DNA from: UMGS1649 sp045659265
Lineage (GTDB): Bacteria; Bacillota; Clostridia; TANB77; CAG-465
Length of the DNA: 7,580 nucleotides
NCBI GenBank assembly: GCA_045659265.1
Contig: JAZOWO010000058.1
Span: 1 to 7,580, forward strand
Reading direction: 5' to 3'
The notes below the pieces were generated by a model. That model did not search any database. It saw only the letters and a program-made list of their open reading frames with translations, and was not told the origin of the DNA. Below are positions 1 through 5,853 of this stretch, piece by piece; the first letter of the stretch is position 1, and the number at the start of each line of letters is the position of its first letter. Both the position numbers and the translations under genes were made by a program.

Positions 1-223
1 AGATGGAACATTTGTAGGAGATGACACATTTACATTAAACGTAAGTGATGCACACTATGAAGAGGGAACAGCTAATATAGTTGTAAAAGGTGGAACATTT
101 ACAGGATTCAACCCAGCAGATAACAAAGCTGAAGGAGAAGGTACAAACTTCTTAGCAGCGGGTTATGGAGTAGCATATAATGAAGCAACTAATACATATA
201 AAGTTGCTCCAATAGTAGAATAA
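1..223 (+). CDS. C-terminal fragment of a GGTF-repeat, probably beta-helix, surface or phage-like protein
   Basis: This is the 3' end of an open frame that enters from the left edge; 73 full codons are read from base 2 to the TAA at 221-223. The translation has two related units, DGTFVG (bases 2-19) and GGTFTG (bases 89-106), spaced 29 residues apart. They are followed by GFNPADN, GEGTNFLAAGY and a short beta-rich tail ending APIVE. From memory, repeated GGTF-type units and the NPADN...GTNF...GY ending occur at the C-terminus of large right-handed beta-helix or parallel-beta repeat proteins in gut Firmicutes and their phages; this is family resemblance, not a search result. No LPXTG sorting signal or C-terminal membrane anchor is visible, so any surface attachment would have to lie upstream. 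The start, total size and secretion signal are outside the window. A strong terminator follows seven bases after the stop, so this gene ends its transcription unit. Function is unknown. Confidence 0.75.
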   Translation, partial: DGTFVGDDTFTLNVSDAHYEEGTANIVVKGGTFTGFNPADNKAEGEGTNFLAAGYGVAYNEATNTYKVAPIVE

Positions 224-229
224 TTATTA

Positions 230-261
230 AAACACACTAGGAAACTAGTGTGTTTCTTTTT
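230..261 (+). terminator. Rho-independent terminator after the repeat protein
   Basis: A perfect 11-bp stem (230-240 paired with 245-255) closed by a GAAA tetraloop (241-244) is followed by a T-rich tail (TTTCTTTTT). It lies seven bases after the stop codon and separates this gene from uvrA. Confidence 0.93.
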
Positions 262-282
262 GCATTTGCCAATAAATACTAC

Positions 283-311
283 TAGAATATATATTAGATT
301 TGTGATATAAT
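283..311 (+). promoter_or_regulatory. Extended -10 promoter for uvrA
   Basis: TATAAT at 306-311 is a perfect -10 and is preceded by TGTGA, which supplies the TGn extended -10 element at 303-305. The position 17 bases upstream (283-288, TAGAAT) is a poor -35, which is usual when an extended -10 is present. Transcription would start near 318, giving a leader of about 65 bases. No LexA/DinR box of the GAAC-N4-GTTC form is visible between 224 and 383. Confidence 0.7.
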
Positions 312-338
312 GTATTGTGGTTTAGCAGTACATTATAT
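305..338 (+). repeat. Perfect 10-bp inverted repeat over the uvrA promoter
   Basis: ATATAATGTA (305-314) is repeated as its exact reverse complement TACATTATAT (329-338) with a 14-base spacer. The left arm contains the -10 hexamer and the right arm would fall about +11 to +20, so the dyad straddles the predicted start site. This could be an operator for a dimeric repressor. It is also followed by six T, so in a read-through RNA it could act as a weak AT-only hairpin terminator. Because the repeat is symmetrical, the minus strand also carries a TATAAT. No known operator consensus was recognised. Confidence 0.6.
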
Positions 339-383
339 TTTTTATATAAAAACAAATAATATATATGTATATAAGGAGGAACT

Positions 384-3212
384 ATGCAAGAAAAACTTAC
401 TATTAAAGGTGCAAGAGAAAACAATCTAAAGAATGTAGATTTAGAAGTGCCAAGAAATACTCTAACTGTATTTACTGGACTTTCTGGTAGTGGTAAAACA
501 TCTTTAGCTTTTGATACTATATATGCAGAAGGTCAAAGAAGATACGTAGAAAGTTTATCTTCTTATGCAAGACAATTCTTAGGTCTAATGGAAAAACCAG
601 ATGTAGATAGCATTGATGGATTATCTCCGGCAATATCTATAGACCAAAAAACTACATCTAAAAACCCTCGTTCTACTGTAGGTACAGTAACAGAGATTTA
701 TGATTATCTTCGTCTTCTTTATGCAAGTATAGGTGTACCACATTGCCCTAAATGTGGCAAGAAAATATCTATGCAAACGGTAGATCAAATAGTAGATAGC
801 ATAATGGAACTAGAAAAGGGTACTAAGATTCTTGTAATGGCTCCTGTAATTCGTGGTAAAAAAGGTGAACATGCAAAGGTTATAGAGAATGCTATTAAGG
901 AAGGTTTTGTAAGAGCAAGAATAGATGGCAAGTTATATGATCTTGCAGAGGAACTTCCAGAAATAGAAAGAACAAAAGCACATAACATAGAGATTGTTGT
1001 AGATAGGATTGTTGTAAATGAGGATATAGAAAAACGTTTAGCAGATTCTGTAGAGTTATGTATGAGACAAGCAGATAATCTTGTTTTAGTTAAAATAGTA
1101 GATGGAGAAGAAATGTTATTCTCAGGAAACTATTCTTGCCCAGATTGTAATATATCTATGGAAGAAATAACTCCAAGAATGTTTTCATTCAATACACCAT
1201 TTGGAGCTTGTCCAAGTTGTACGGGTGTTGGTGAACTACTAATGGTGGATCCTGAAAGAATAGTTTCAGATGAAAATAAAAAGCTAAGTGATCCAACGTT
1301 ATTTTATGCTTGGGGTGGTAATGGAGTAGACTCTGTAACTTTAATGTATATGAGAGGACTATGTGAACATTATGGTATAGATATAGAGACTAAGTATAGC
1401 AAGATACCTGCGAAGTTTAAGGATGTACTTCTTTATGGCTCTAAAGGGGAAATAATATCTTTCAAACACGAGTCAGCAAGATTTAGCAGATCTTTCGAAG
1501 GAGAATTTGAAGGTGTTGTAAACATCATTCAAAGAAGATATCATGAAACAACTTCTATGGGCATGAAGACATACTATGAAGGTTTTATGAATACAATTCC
1601 TTGTGAAGCATGTCATGGAGCTAGACTTAAAGATACAGTGCTTGCTGTAAAAGTAGGTAAACTAAATATACATGAATTATGTTGCTTACCAATAATTGAA
1701 ATAAAAGAATATATTAACAACTTAAAGTTAAGCGAAAAGAATAAAATAATATCTGAACAAATATTAAAAGAATTAAATAACAGATTAGGATTTTTAATAG
1801 ATGTAGGATTAGATTATCTAACACTTGCTAGAAGTGCAGGAACATTATCTGGTGGTGAATCTCAAAGAATTAGGCTAGCTACTCAAATAGGTTCTGGACT
1901 TACAGGCGTGTTATACATACTAGATGAACCAAGTATTGGTTTGCATCAAAGAGATAATGAGAAACTATTAGAATCTCTAAAGAAGATGAGAGATATAGGT
2001 AATACGTTAATAGTTGTAGAACACGATGAAGATACGATGAGAGCAGCAGATTATATAGTAGACATTGGTCCTGGTGCGGGTGTGCATGGTGGTAATATTG
2101 TATTTGCTGGAACACCAGAAGATATACAAAAAGATGAAAATAGTATTACAGGTAAATATTTAAGCGGTAAACTTAAAATAGAAGTACCAGAAAAACGTAG
2201 AAAAGGAAATGGCAAAACAATAAATATCGTTAAAGCAGAAGAAAACAACTTAAAGAAGGTGGATGTGGAAATTCCTTTAGGAGTACTTAACTGTGTTACA
2301 GGTGTTTCTGGTTCTGGAAAGAGCTCGCTTGTAAATGAAATACTATATAAATATGTAGCACATGAAGTAAACAAAGCAAAAACCAAACCAGGTAAGGTTG
2401 GGAAAATAACTGGATTAGAAAATATAGATAGCATAATAAATATAGACCAATCTCCAATAGGAAGAACGCCACGTTCTAACCCTGCAACATATACTGGTAT
2501 GTTTGATCATATCCGTGACCTTTTTGCTACAACTAATGAAGCTAAACTTAGAGGATACCAAAAAGGTAGATTTAGCTTTAATGTACCTGGTGGTAGATGT
2601 GAAGCTTGTTCTGGAGATGGAATAATTAAAATAGAAATGCACTTCTTACCAGATGTATATGTTCCTTGTGAAGTATGTCATGGAAAGAGATATAGTCGTG
2701 AAACATTAGAAGTAAAATACAAAGGTAAGAACATTAGTGACGTATTAGATATGACTGTAGAAGAAGCATTAGAATTCTTTAAGAATGTAACGCCAATAAG
2801 AAATAAATTAGAAAGATTAAATGATGTTGGACTTGGATATATTAAGCTTGGTCAACCATCAACAACATTATCTGGTGGAGAAGCACAAAGAATTAAACTT
2901 GCAACAGAACTTGCTAAACGTTCTACAGGAAGAACATTATACATTCTAGATGAACCAAGTACAGGGCTTCATACAGCTGATGTAGATAGACTAATAAAAA
3001 TAATAAATAGACTTGTAGACGCAGGAAATACAGCTGTAGTAATAGAACATAATTTAGATATAATTAAATGTGCAGACCACATAATAGATTTAGGACCTGA
3101 AGGTGGAAATCAAGGTGGTAATATAGTTGTAACAGGAACACCAGAAGAAGTAGCTAAATGCAAAGAAAGCTATACAGGTAAGTTCTTGAAGAAAATGCTA
3201 GAGAATAAATAA
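384..3212 (+). CDS. uvrA: UvrA, excinuclease ABC subunit A (damage-recognition ATPase)
   Basis: UvrA is the DNA-damage sensor of bacterial nucleotide excision repair: a dimer of this ABC-type ATPase scans DNA, loads UvrB at lesions and leaves before UvrC cuts. The 942 residues match the family's normal length. Two ATPase modules are complete. Module I has Walker A GLSGSGKT at 32-39, signature LSGGESQR at 488-495 and Walker B ILDEP with D514/E515. Module II has Walker A GVSGSGKS at 640-647, signature LSGGEAQR at 829-836 and Walker B with D856/E857. Cysteine pairs expected for zinc modules are present: C121/C124 with C407/C410, C252/C255 with C276/C279, and C739/C742 with C762/C765, the last in the DNA-binding C-terminal module. 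The ATG at 384 follows AAGGAGGA (373-380) at good spacing. uvrB, its frequent neighbour, is not adjacent here. Nothing suggests damage or transfer; it looks fully functional. Confidence 0.98.
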   Translation: MQEKLTIKGARENNLKNVDLEVPRNTLTVFTGLSGSGKTSLAFDTIYAEGQRRYVESLSSYARQFLGLMEKPDVDSIDGLSPAISIDQKTTSKNPRSTVGTVTEIYDYLRLLYASIGVPHCPKCGKKISMQTVDQIVDSIMELEKGTKILVMAPVIRGKKGEHAKVIENAIKEGFVRARIDGKLYDLAEELPEIERTKAHNIEIVVDRIVVNEDIEKRLADSVELCMRQADNLVLVKIVDGEEMLFSGNYSCPDCNISMEEITPRMFSFNTPFGACPSCTGVGELLMVDPERIVSDENKKLSDPTLFYAWGGNGVDSVTLMYMRGLCEHYGIDIETKYSKIPAKFKDVLLYGSKGEIISFKHESARFSRSFEGEFEGVVNIIQRRYHETTSMGMKTYYEGFMNTIPCEACHGARLKDTVLAVKVGKLNIHELCCLPIIEIKEYINNLKLSEKNKIISEQILKELNNRLGFLIDVGLDYLTLARSAGTLSGGESQRIRLATQIGSGLTGVLYILDEPSIGLHQRDNEKLLESLKKMRDIGNTLIVVEHDEDTMRAADYIVDIGPGAGVHGGNIVFAGTPEDIQKDENSITGKYLSGKLKIEVPEKRRKGNGKTINIVKAEENNLKKVDVEIPLGVLNCVTGVSGSGKSSLVNEILYKYVAHEVNKAKTKPGKVGKITGLENIDSIINIDQSPIGRTPRSNPATYTGMFDHIRDLFATTNEAKLRGYQKGRFSFNVPGGRCEACSGDGIIKIEMHFLPDVYVPCEVCHGKRYSRETLEVKYKGKNISDVLDMTVEEALEFFKNVTPIRNKLERLNDVGLGYIKLGQPSTTLSGGEAQRIKLATELAKRSTGRTLYILDEPSTGLHTADVDRLIKIINRLVDAGNTAVVIEHNLDIIKCADHIIDLGPEGGNQGGNIVVTGTPEEVAKCKESYTGKFLKKMLENK

Positions 3213-3229
3213 AGCAAATGATATAATAG

Positions 3230-3258
3230 AAAGAAGATAGCAATATCTTCTTTTTTCT
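3230..3258 (+). terminator. Rho-independent terminator after uvrA
   Basis: A perfect 10-bp stem (3230-3239 with 3244-3253) and GCAA tetraloop (3240-3243) lead into a run of T (3251-3256). It lies 18 bases after the uvrA stop. Its T tail abuts the -35 of the next promoter. Confidence 0.88.
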
Positions 3259-3286
3259 TGTAAAAATAGCTAAAATATGTTAAAAT
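3258..3286 (+). promoter_or_regulatory. Promoter for the peptidase MA-like gene
   Basis: TTGTAA (3258-3263) and TAAAAT (3281-3286) are separated by exactly 17 bases, and TGT just before the -10 gives an extended -10. Transcription would start near 3293, with a leader of only about 24 bases carrying the GGAGG ribosome binding site at 3306-3310. The promoter is packed directly against the uvrA terminator. Confidence 0.72.
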
Positions 3287-3316
3287 ATATTATGTAAATA
3301 GTTTTGGAGGTATTTT

Positions 3317-4462
3317 ATGGCAAAACAACAAAAACAAATGGTGTATTTTAATGCTGTAAGACAAATTGAAACAATAACAATTAAATATAACGACAAATTA
3401 GATGGAGATTTTGTCGATGATGTTTGTACATATATAAAAGAGGTTTCTAAAAAGATGCCAAGAGTGGATCTTAAGAACCCAAGAGAGGTGTATACAGTAA
3501 CTGTTTTCGTATACCCTAGTGTTAAGATGTTTAACCAAATATTTAACGGAGTAATTGAAAAAAGATATTACCAAAGAAGACGTTCTTTACAAGATTTATA
3601 TGTTGTAAGAGATGAAGGCGGAAACATCCATATAGCATCTCCAAGAGGGCGTGGTACAGAACAAGCGGAAGCATTTAAGAGAATACTTGTTATGAATGTT
3701 CTTGGTGAATATATGAACGAACAAGATAAACAAACTGCAGATAGAATGTTAAGAGCTTCTATGGTTAAAAAGAAAGAAGAGCAAGAAATAGAAGAAGTAG
3801 AAGAACCTGTTGAAGAAGAAATTGAACCAGAAGTAGTTGAAGAGGAAGAAGTTTCTGAAGAAGAAATGGATGAATTAATAATGCTAGAAGATGAAATGGC
3901 AGATATAGATGCTGAAGAAGGAACTTTAGATGCTGACGTTGAAGAAGATGATGTTCATGAAATTTCAGAAGAAGATATAGTTCCTGGAAGTGTAGTTCAA
4001 GCAAGACAATGGTTAAGCTTAGGATGGATGGGATACTTAAGTGGTAGACTTAATAGCGAAAAAGAAGTGAGATATTTTGCAGAACACATCTCGGCTAACG
4101 GTGTTAAAAAGTTAGGCAAGTTAAAAGATACTGGCTGGTATGAAAGATATAACTATTCTCAAGAATATTCAATAGCTATAGTAGAATATATTGTTTCTAC
4201 ATATGGTGTAAGAACATTCAAAAAATTCTACGAAGATCCAACAGATTATGAACATACACTTGGAACAAATAAAAAAGCTTTTGAAGCTAGAGTTAAAGCA
4301 TATATTTATGGAAAATATGGTCCAAATAGAATGAAGGAAGAAGTAGAAGAAAAAGCAGATGAAGAACTAAGTGTTACAGAAGTTAGAATGGATAGAAATG
4401 GTGGCGCAACAATTACTGAACTTCAAATTGAGCAAGAACCACCAGTTTTAGAAATAATGTAA
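3317..4462 (+). CDS. Peptidase MA-like (gluzincin-fold) protein with lost zinc site and an acidic insert
   Basis: This 381-residue protein has no signal peptide or membrane segment, so it should be cytoplasmic. I see no clear named family. The order of elements matches peptidase MA-like metalloproteases: an N-terminal strand (ITIKYNDKL, 20-28), a strand before the helical core (VTVFVYPSVKMFNQIFNG, 61-78), a core helix, the WLSxGxxxYLSG helix, then YSQEYSIAIVEYIVSTYG (280-297) and an LG...FEARVKAYIYGKYG ending (315-335). In active members the core helix holds HExxH and the later helix holds WLxEG. Here the equivalent positions read ILVMNVLGEYMN (123-134) and QWLSLGWMGYLSG (231-243), so both histidines and both glutamates are replaced. 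A lysine- and arginine-free acidic tract (154-220; 38 of 67 residues are D or E) separates the halves, and a second charged stretch follows at about 339-350. I infer a non-catalytic binding or scaffold role; the family call is by eye. The ATG sits six bases after GGAGG. It is flanked by its own promoter and terminator and appears monocistronic. Confidence 0.9.
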   Translation: MAKQQKQMVYFNAVRQIETITIKYNDKLDGDFVDDVCTYIKEVSKKMPRVDLKNPREVYTVTVFVYPSVKMFNQIFNGVIEKRYYQRRRSLQDLYVVRDEGGNIHIASPRGRGTEQAEAFKRILVMNVLGEYMNEQDKQTADRMLRASMVKKKEEQEIEEVEEPVEEEIEPEVVEEEEVSEEEMDELIMLEDEMADIDAEEGTLDADVEEDDVHEISEEDIVPGSVVQARQWLSLGWMGYLSGRLNSEKEVRYFAEHISANGVKKLGKLKDTGWYERYNYSQEYSIAIVEYIVSTYGVRTFKKFYEDPTDYEHTLGTNKKAFEARVKAYIYGKYGPNRMKEEVEEKADEELSVTEVRMDRNGGATITELQIEQEPPVLEIM

Positions 4463-4497
4463 TAAATTAATTAATAAATAAAGTGATGAACGAATTA

Positions 4498-4530
4498 ATA
4501 AAAAGAGGCTTAGCCTCTTTTTATGTTGTC
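4498..4530 (+). terminator. Rho-independent terminator after the MA-like gene
   Basis: AAAAAGAGGC (4500-4509) pairs perfectly with GCCTCTTTTT (4513-4522) around a TTA loop, and two more outer A-T pairs are possible (4498-4499 with 4523-4524). The T-rich 3' arm, with more T soon after, makes it a convincing terminator. Confidence 0.88.
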
Positions 4531-4544
4531 TTTTTATTCTAAAC

Positions 4545-4573
4545 TAGACAAAATAAAAGAAAAGTTGTATAAT
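4545..4573 (+). promoter_or_regulatory. Promoter for rnpB
   Basis: TAGACA (4545-4550, 5 of 6 matches to the -35 consensus) and a perfect TATAAT (4568-4573) have a 17-base spacer. The expected start, around 4580-4581, coincides with the first base of the P1 helix of RNase P RNA, which strongly supports both calls. Confidence 0.88.
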
Positions 4574-4580
4574 ACTAATT

Positions 4581-4908
4581 GCAAGTATTTCTGACAGTCG
4601 CGTAAGCTAGTCTTGCGAGGAAAGTCCGGGCACCTCAAGGTAGTAATGGTAGATAACGTCTACTGGGAGTGATCCTAAGGAAAGTGCAACAGAAAATAAC
4701 CGCCGTAAGGTAAGGGTGAAAAAGTGAGGTAAGAGCTCACTGATTTGTATGGTGACATACGAGTGGTGTAAACCCCATTTGGTGCAACACAGATAGAGAA
4801 GATTAAGGTTACCTTGCCGCCTTCTCGAAATGTGGCTAGAGGTGTATAGTAATATACATCCCAGATTAATGGCTGTCTAAAACAGAACCCGGCTTATGAA
4901 ATGCTTGC
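4581..4908 (+). ncRNA. rnpB: RNase P RNA, catalytic subunit (type A-like fold)
   Basis: This RNA is the ribozyme part of RNase P, which removes 5' leaders from pre-tRNAs with the RnpA protein. The ends are set by P1: 4581-4591 pairs with 4898-4908 over 11 bp with one G-U. P2 is 4593-4599 with 4871-4877. P4 pairs AAG(U)CCGGG (4621-4630) with CCCGGCTT (4888-4895) and keeps the conserved bulged U at 4625. Universal motifs are present: GAGGAAAGTCCGGGC, GTGCAACAGAAAATAACCGCC, GGTAAGGGTGAAA, GAGGTAAGAGCTCAC, GTAAACCCC and ACAGAACCCGGCTTA. The segment order after these, with P17-like GAGAAG/CTTCTC and a P18-like hairpin near 4841-4862, follows the type A plan seen in most bacteria including clostridia, rather than the type B plan of Bacillus; that assignment is by eye. 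The length of 328 bases is compact for the class. It has its own promoter and terminator. Confidence 0.96.
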
Positions 4909-4916
4909 AAATATTT

Positions 4917-4945
4917 GTTGTATGTTTATACATGCAACTTTTTTT
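4917..4945 (+). terminator. Rho-independent terminator after rnpB
   Basis: GTTGTATG (4917-4924) pairs with CATGCAAC (4931-4938), 8 bp with one G-U, around a TTTATA loop, followed by seven T (4939-4945). It starts eight bases beyond the P1 helix, as expected for the rnpB primary transcript. Confidence 0.87.
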
Positions 4946-4971
4946 GTAACCAAAATGTAATAAAAAAAGTG

Positions 4972-5000
4972 TTGTAAAAAATAATAATATACAGTAATAT
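4972..5000 (+). promoter_or_regulatory. Possible promoter for the FN3 membrane protein gene
   Basis: TTGTAA (4972-4977) and TAATAT (4995-5000, 4 of 6 matches) are separated by 17 bases. The region is very AT-rich, so chance matches are likely, but a promoter is expected somewhere between the rnpB terminator and the gene. A perfect TATAAT at 5009-5014 is too close to the ribosome binding site (AGGTGA, 5015-5020) to serve. Confidence 0.4.
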
Positions 5001-5026
5001 ATATTATATATAATAGGTGATAACTA

Positions 5027-5500
5027 ATGAAACAAAGAAAAATGACAAAGAAACAACACAAGGAAAATGTAAGTATAATAACCTTTGGTATGATAGTCCT
5101 AACAGTAGGAATAACTCTTACAGCTCTTATAGTGAGTGTAGAAAACAGAGTGGCATTTTTAAGTAGATCAAGTGAAACTAATAATAGTTTGGCTATGCCA
5201 AACGAAATGGCAAAAGGTATAGATGTAGAAGTAGCTTCTTCAGTAGCTACAAACGCAGGCAATGTATCATTAAACGTTAAAACTAATTCTACAAACCCTA
5301 AAAGTTTCAAAGAATATAGATACTATATTAAAGAAAGTACAAATGATATATATGTTTTAGATGCAATAAAGGTAGAAGAACAACATGCATATGCCAAATT
5401 AGATCCTAACACAATTTATGATGTTAAGGTTGAGGCAGTAAGTCATAGTGGCTCTACAATGACATCTACTACTTCTAGTGTAACTCCGATATTTGACTAA
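5027..5500 (+). CDS. Small single-pass membrane protein with an extracellular fibronectin type III-like domain
   Basis: The 157 residues show a basic N-terminus (K2, R4, K5, K8, K9, K12), a hydrophobic helix at about 15-38 and a beta-rich remainder. The positive-inside rule puts the N-terminus in the cytoplasm and the rest outside. There is no signal peptidase motif I trust, so the helix is probably a retained anchor. Residues about 65-155 look like one FN3 domain: VSLNVKTNST, FKEYRYYIKES and the hallmark L.PNT.YDVKVEAVS (125-139), with further strands to the end. FN3 domains usually mediate binding or act as spacers in cell-envelope proteins; no enzymatic motif is visible. A linker rich in S, T and N (46-60) connects anchor and domain. 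The ribosome binding site AGGTGA is moderate. No terminator follows: the aspS leader promoter starts 14 bases after the stop, so transcripts should run into the T-box. The specific function is unknown. A class III pilin-like N-terminus was considered but the motif is absent. Confidence 0.85.
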   Translation: MKQRKMTKKQHKENVSIITFGMIVLTVGITLTALIVSVENRVAFLSRSSETNNSLAMPNEMAKGIDVEVASSVATNAGNVSLNVKTNSTNPKSFKEYRYYIKESTNDIYVLDAIKVEEQHAYAKLDPNTIYDVKVEAVSHSGSTMTSTTSSVTPIFD

Positions 5501-5514
5501 TAAGAAATATATCC

Positions 5515-5543
5515 TTGACAACTAACTTAAAAAATAGTATACT
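5515..5543 (+). promoter_or_regulatory. Promoter for the aspS T-box leader
   Basis: A perfect TTGACA (5515-5520) and TATACT (5538-5543, 5 of 6) are separated by exactly 17 bases. Transcription would start near 5550, just ahead of T-box Stem I. This is the strongest sigma-A promoter in the window. Confidence 0.92.
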
Positions 5544-5549
5544 TATTTT

Positions 5550-5781
5550 GTTAAATGCGATGACAAGGGAAGAGTAATAAACTAAACTAGTCAATAGAGA
5601 ATAACACCTAGGCTGGAAGTGTTAGACTAGAATTTATGAAAGACACCCTATGAGCAGACTTATGAAAAGTAAGTACGTGTAATGCACGTTAAAGATAAAG
5701 AGAAGTAAATAGGGTGGCACCACGAAAGAATATATCTCTCGTCCCTAATATGTTTAGCATATTAGAGGCGGGAGCATTTTT
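5550..5781 (+). promoter_or_regulatory. T-box riboswitch, Asp-specific, controlling aspS
   Basis: T-box leaders bind a specific tRNA: uncharged tRNA stabilises an antiterminator and switches the synthetase gene on. Stem I runs about 5557-5655. AGGG (5566-5569) pairs with CCCT (5646-5649). The specifier loop has AGAGTA on its 5' side (5570-5575 region) and GAAAGACA on its 3' side. CTAGTC (5587-5592) pairs with GACTAG (5625-5630). An AGAGA bulge lies at 5596-5600, and an apical stem pairs 5602-5607 with 5619-5624. The specifier codon is GAC (5642-5644), followed by the usual A, and encodes aspartate. A Stem III-like hairpin (5675-5679 with 5685-5689) follows. The T-box AGGGTGGCACCACG is at 5711-5724; its bulge TGGC (5715-5718) complements the GCCA end expected for tRNA-Asp, whose discriminator is G. 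The antiterminator pairs AGGG and ACG of the T-box with CGTCCCT (5740-5746), which is also the 5' arm of the terminator. Specifier, discriminator match and downstream gene all agree. Confidence 0.96.
5736..5781 (+). terminator. T-box attenuator terminator
   Basis: The arms 5736-5752 and 5758-5774 form a 17-position stem with one C-A mismatch and two G-U pairs, a TTTAG loop (5753-5757), and five T at 5777-5781. The 5' arm overlaps the antiterminator sequence, so the two structures exclude each other. It is also the first terminator downstream of the FN3 membrane protein gene. Confidence 0.92.
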
Positions 5782-5853
5782 ATATCCATTATGCGTAAAC
5801 ATATTAAATATTTATTATAATTTATATATACATATTAAAAGGAGGAAAGAAAG

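Noticed and set aside
305..343. AT-only hairpin plus T run before uvrA read as a dedicated terminator
   Set aside because: A much stronger terminator already sits at 230-261, and the -10 of uvrA lies within the left arm, so a DNA-level dyad is the better reading, though not proven.
785..988. Minus-strand open frame inside uvrA
   Set aside because: It is antisense to a conserved, intact UvrA region, has no ribosome binding site, and its composition mirrors the sense codons.
1900..2642. Three overlapping minus-strand open frames antisense to uvrA
   Set aside because: They cover UvrA Walker B and the second Walker A region in shadow frames, with low-complexity translations and no start signals.
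3765..4004. Minus-strand open frame rich in Leu, Gln and His
   Set aside because: It is exactly the antisense of the acidic GAA/GAG-rich tract, which reads as CTT/TTC on the other strand; the leucine richness is an artefact.
5036..5140. Type IV pilin-like N-terminus in the FN3 protein
   Set aside because: There is no G/F-T-L-x-E prepilin cleavage motif and no Glu at position 5 of a mature helix; a plain membrane anchor explains it.
4894..5310. Minus-strand open frame of 138 codons across the rnpB end and FN3 gene
   Set aside because: It overlaps the rnpB 3' end, the terminator and the FN3 gene, has no family resemblance, and the plus-strand reading has a clear anchor plus FN3 domain.
5793..5821. 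Possible second aspS promoter (TATAAT at 5816-5821) between the T-box terminator and the gene
   Set aside because: The matching -35 position reads GCGTAA-like sequence and there is no TGn element; in this AT-rich stretch a TATAAT is expected by chance, and it would bypass T-box control.
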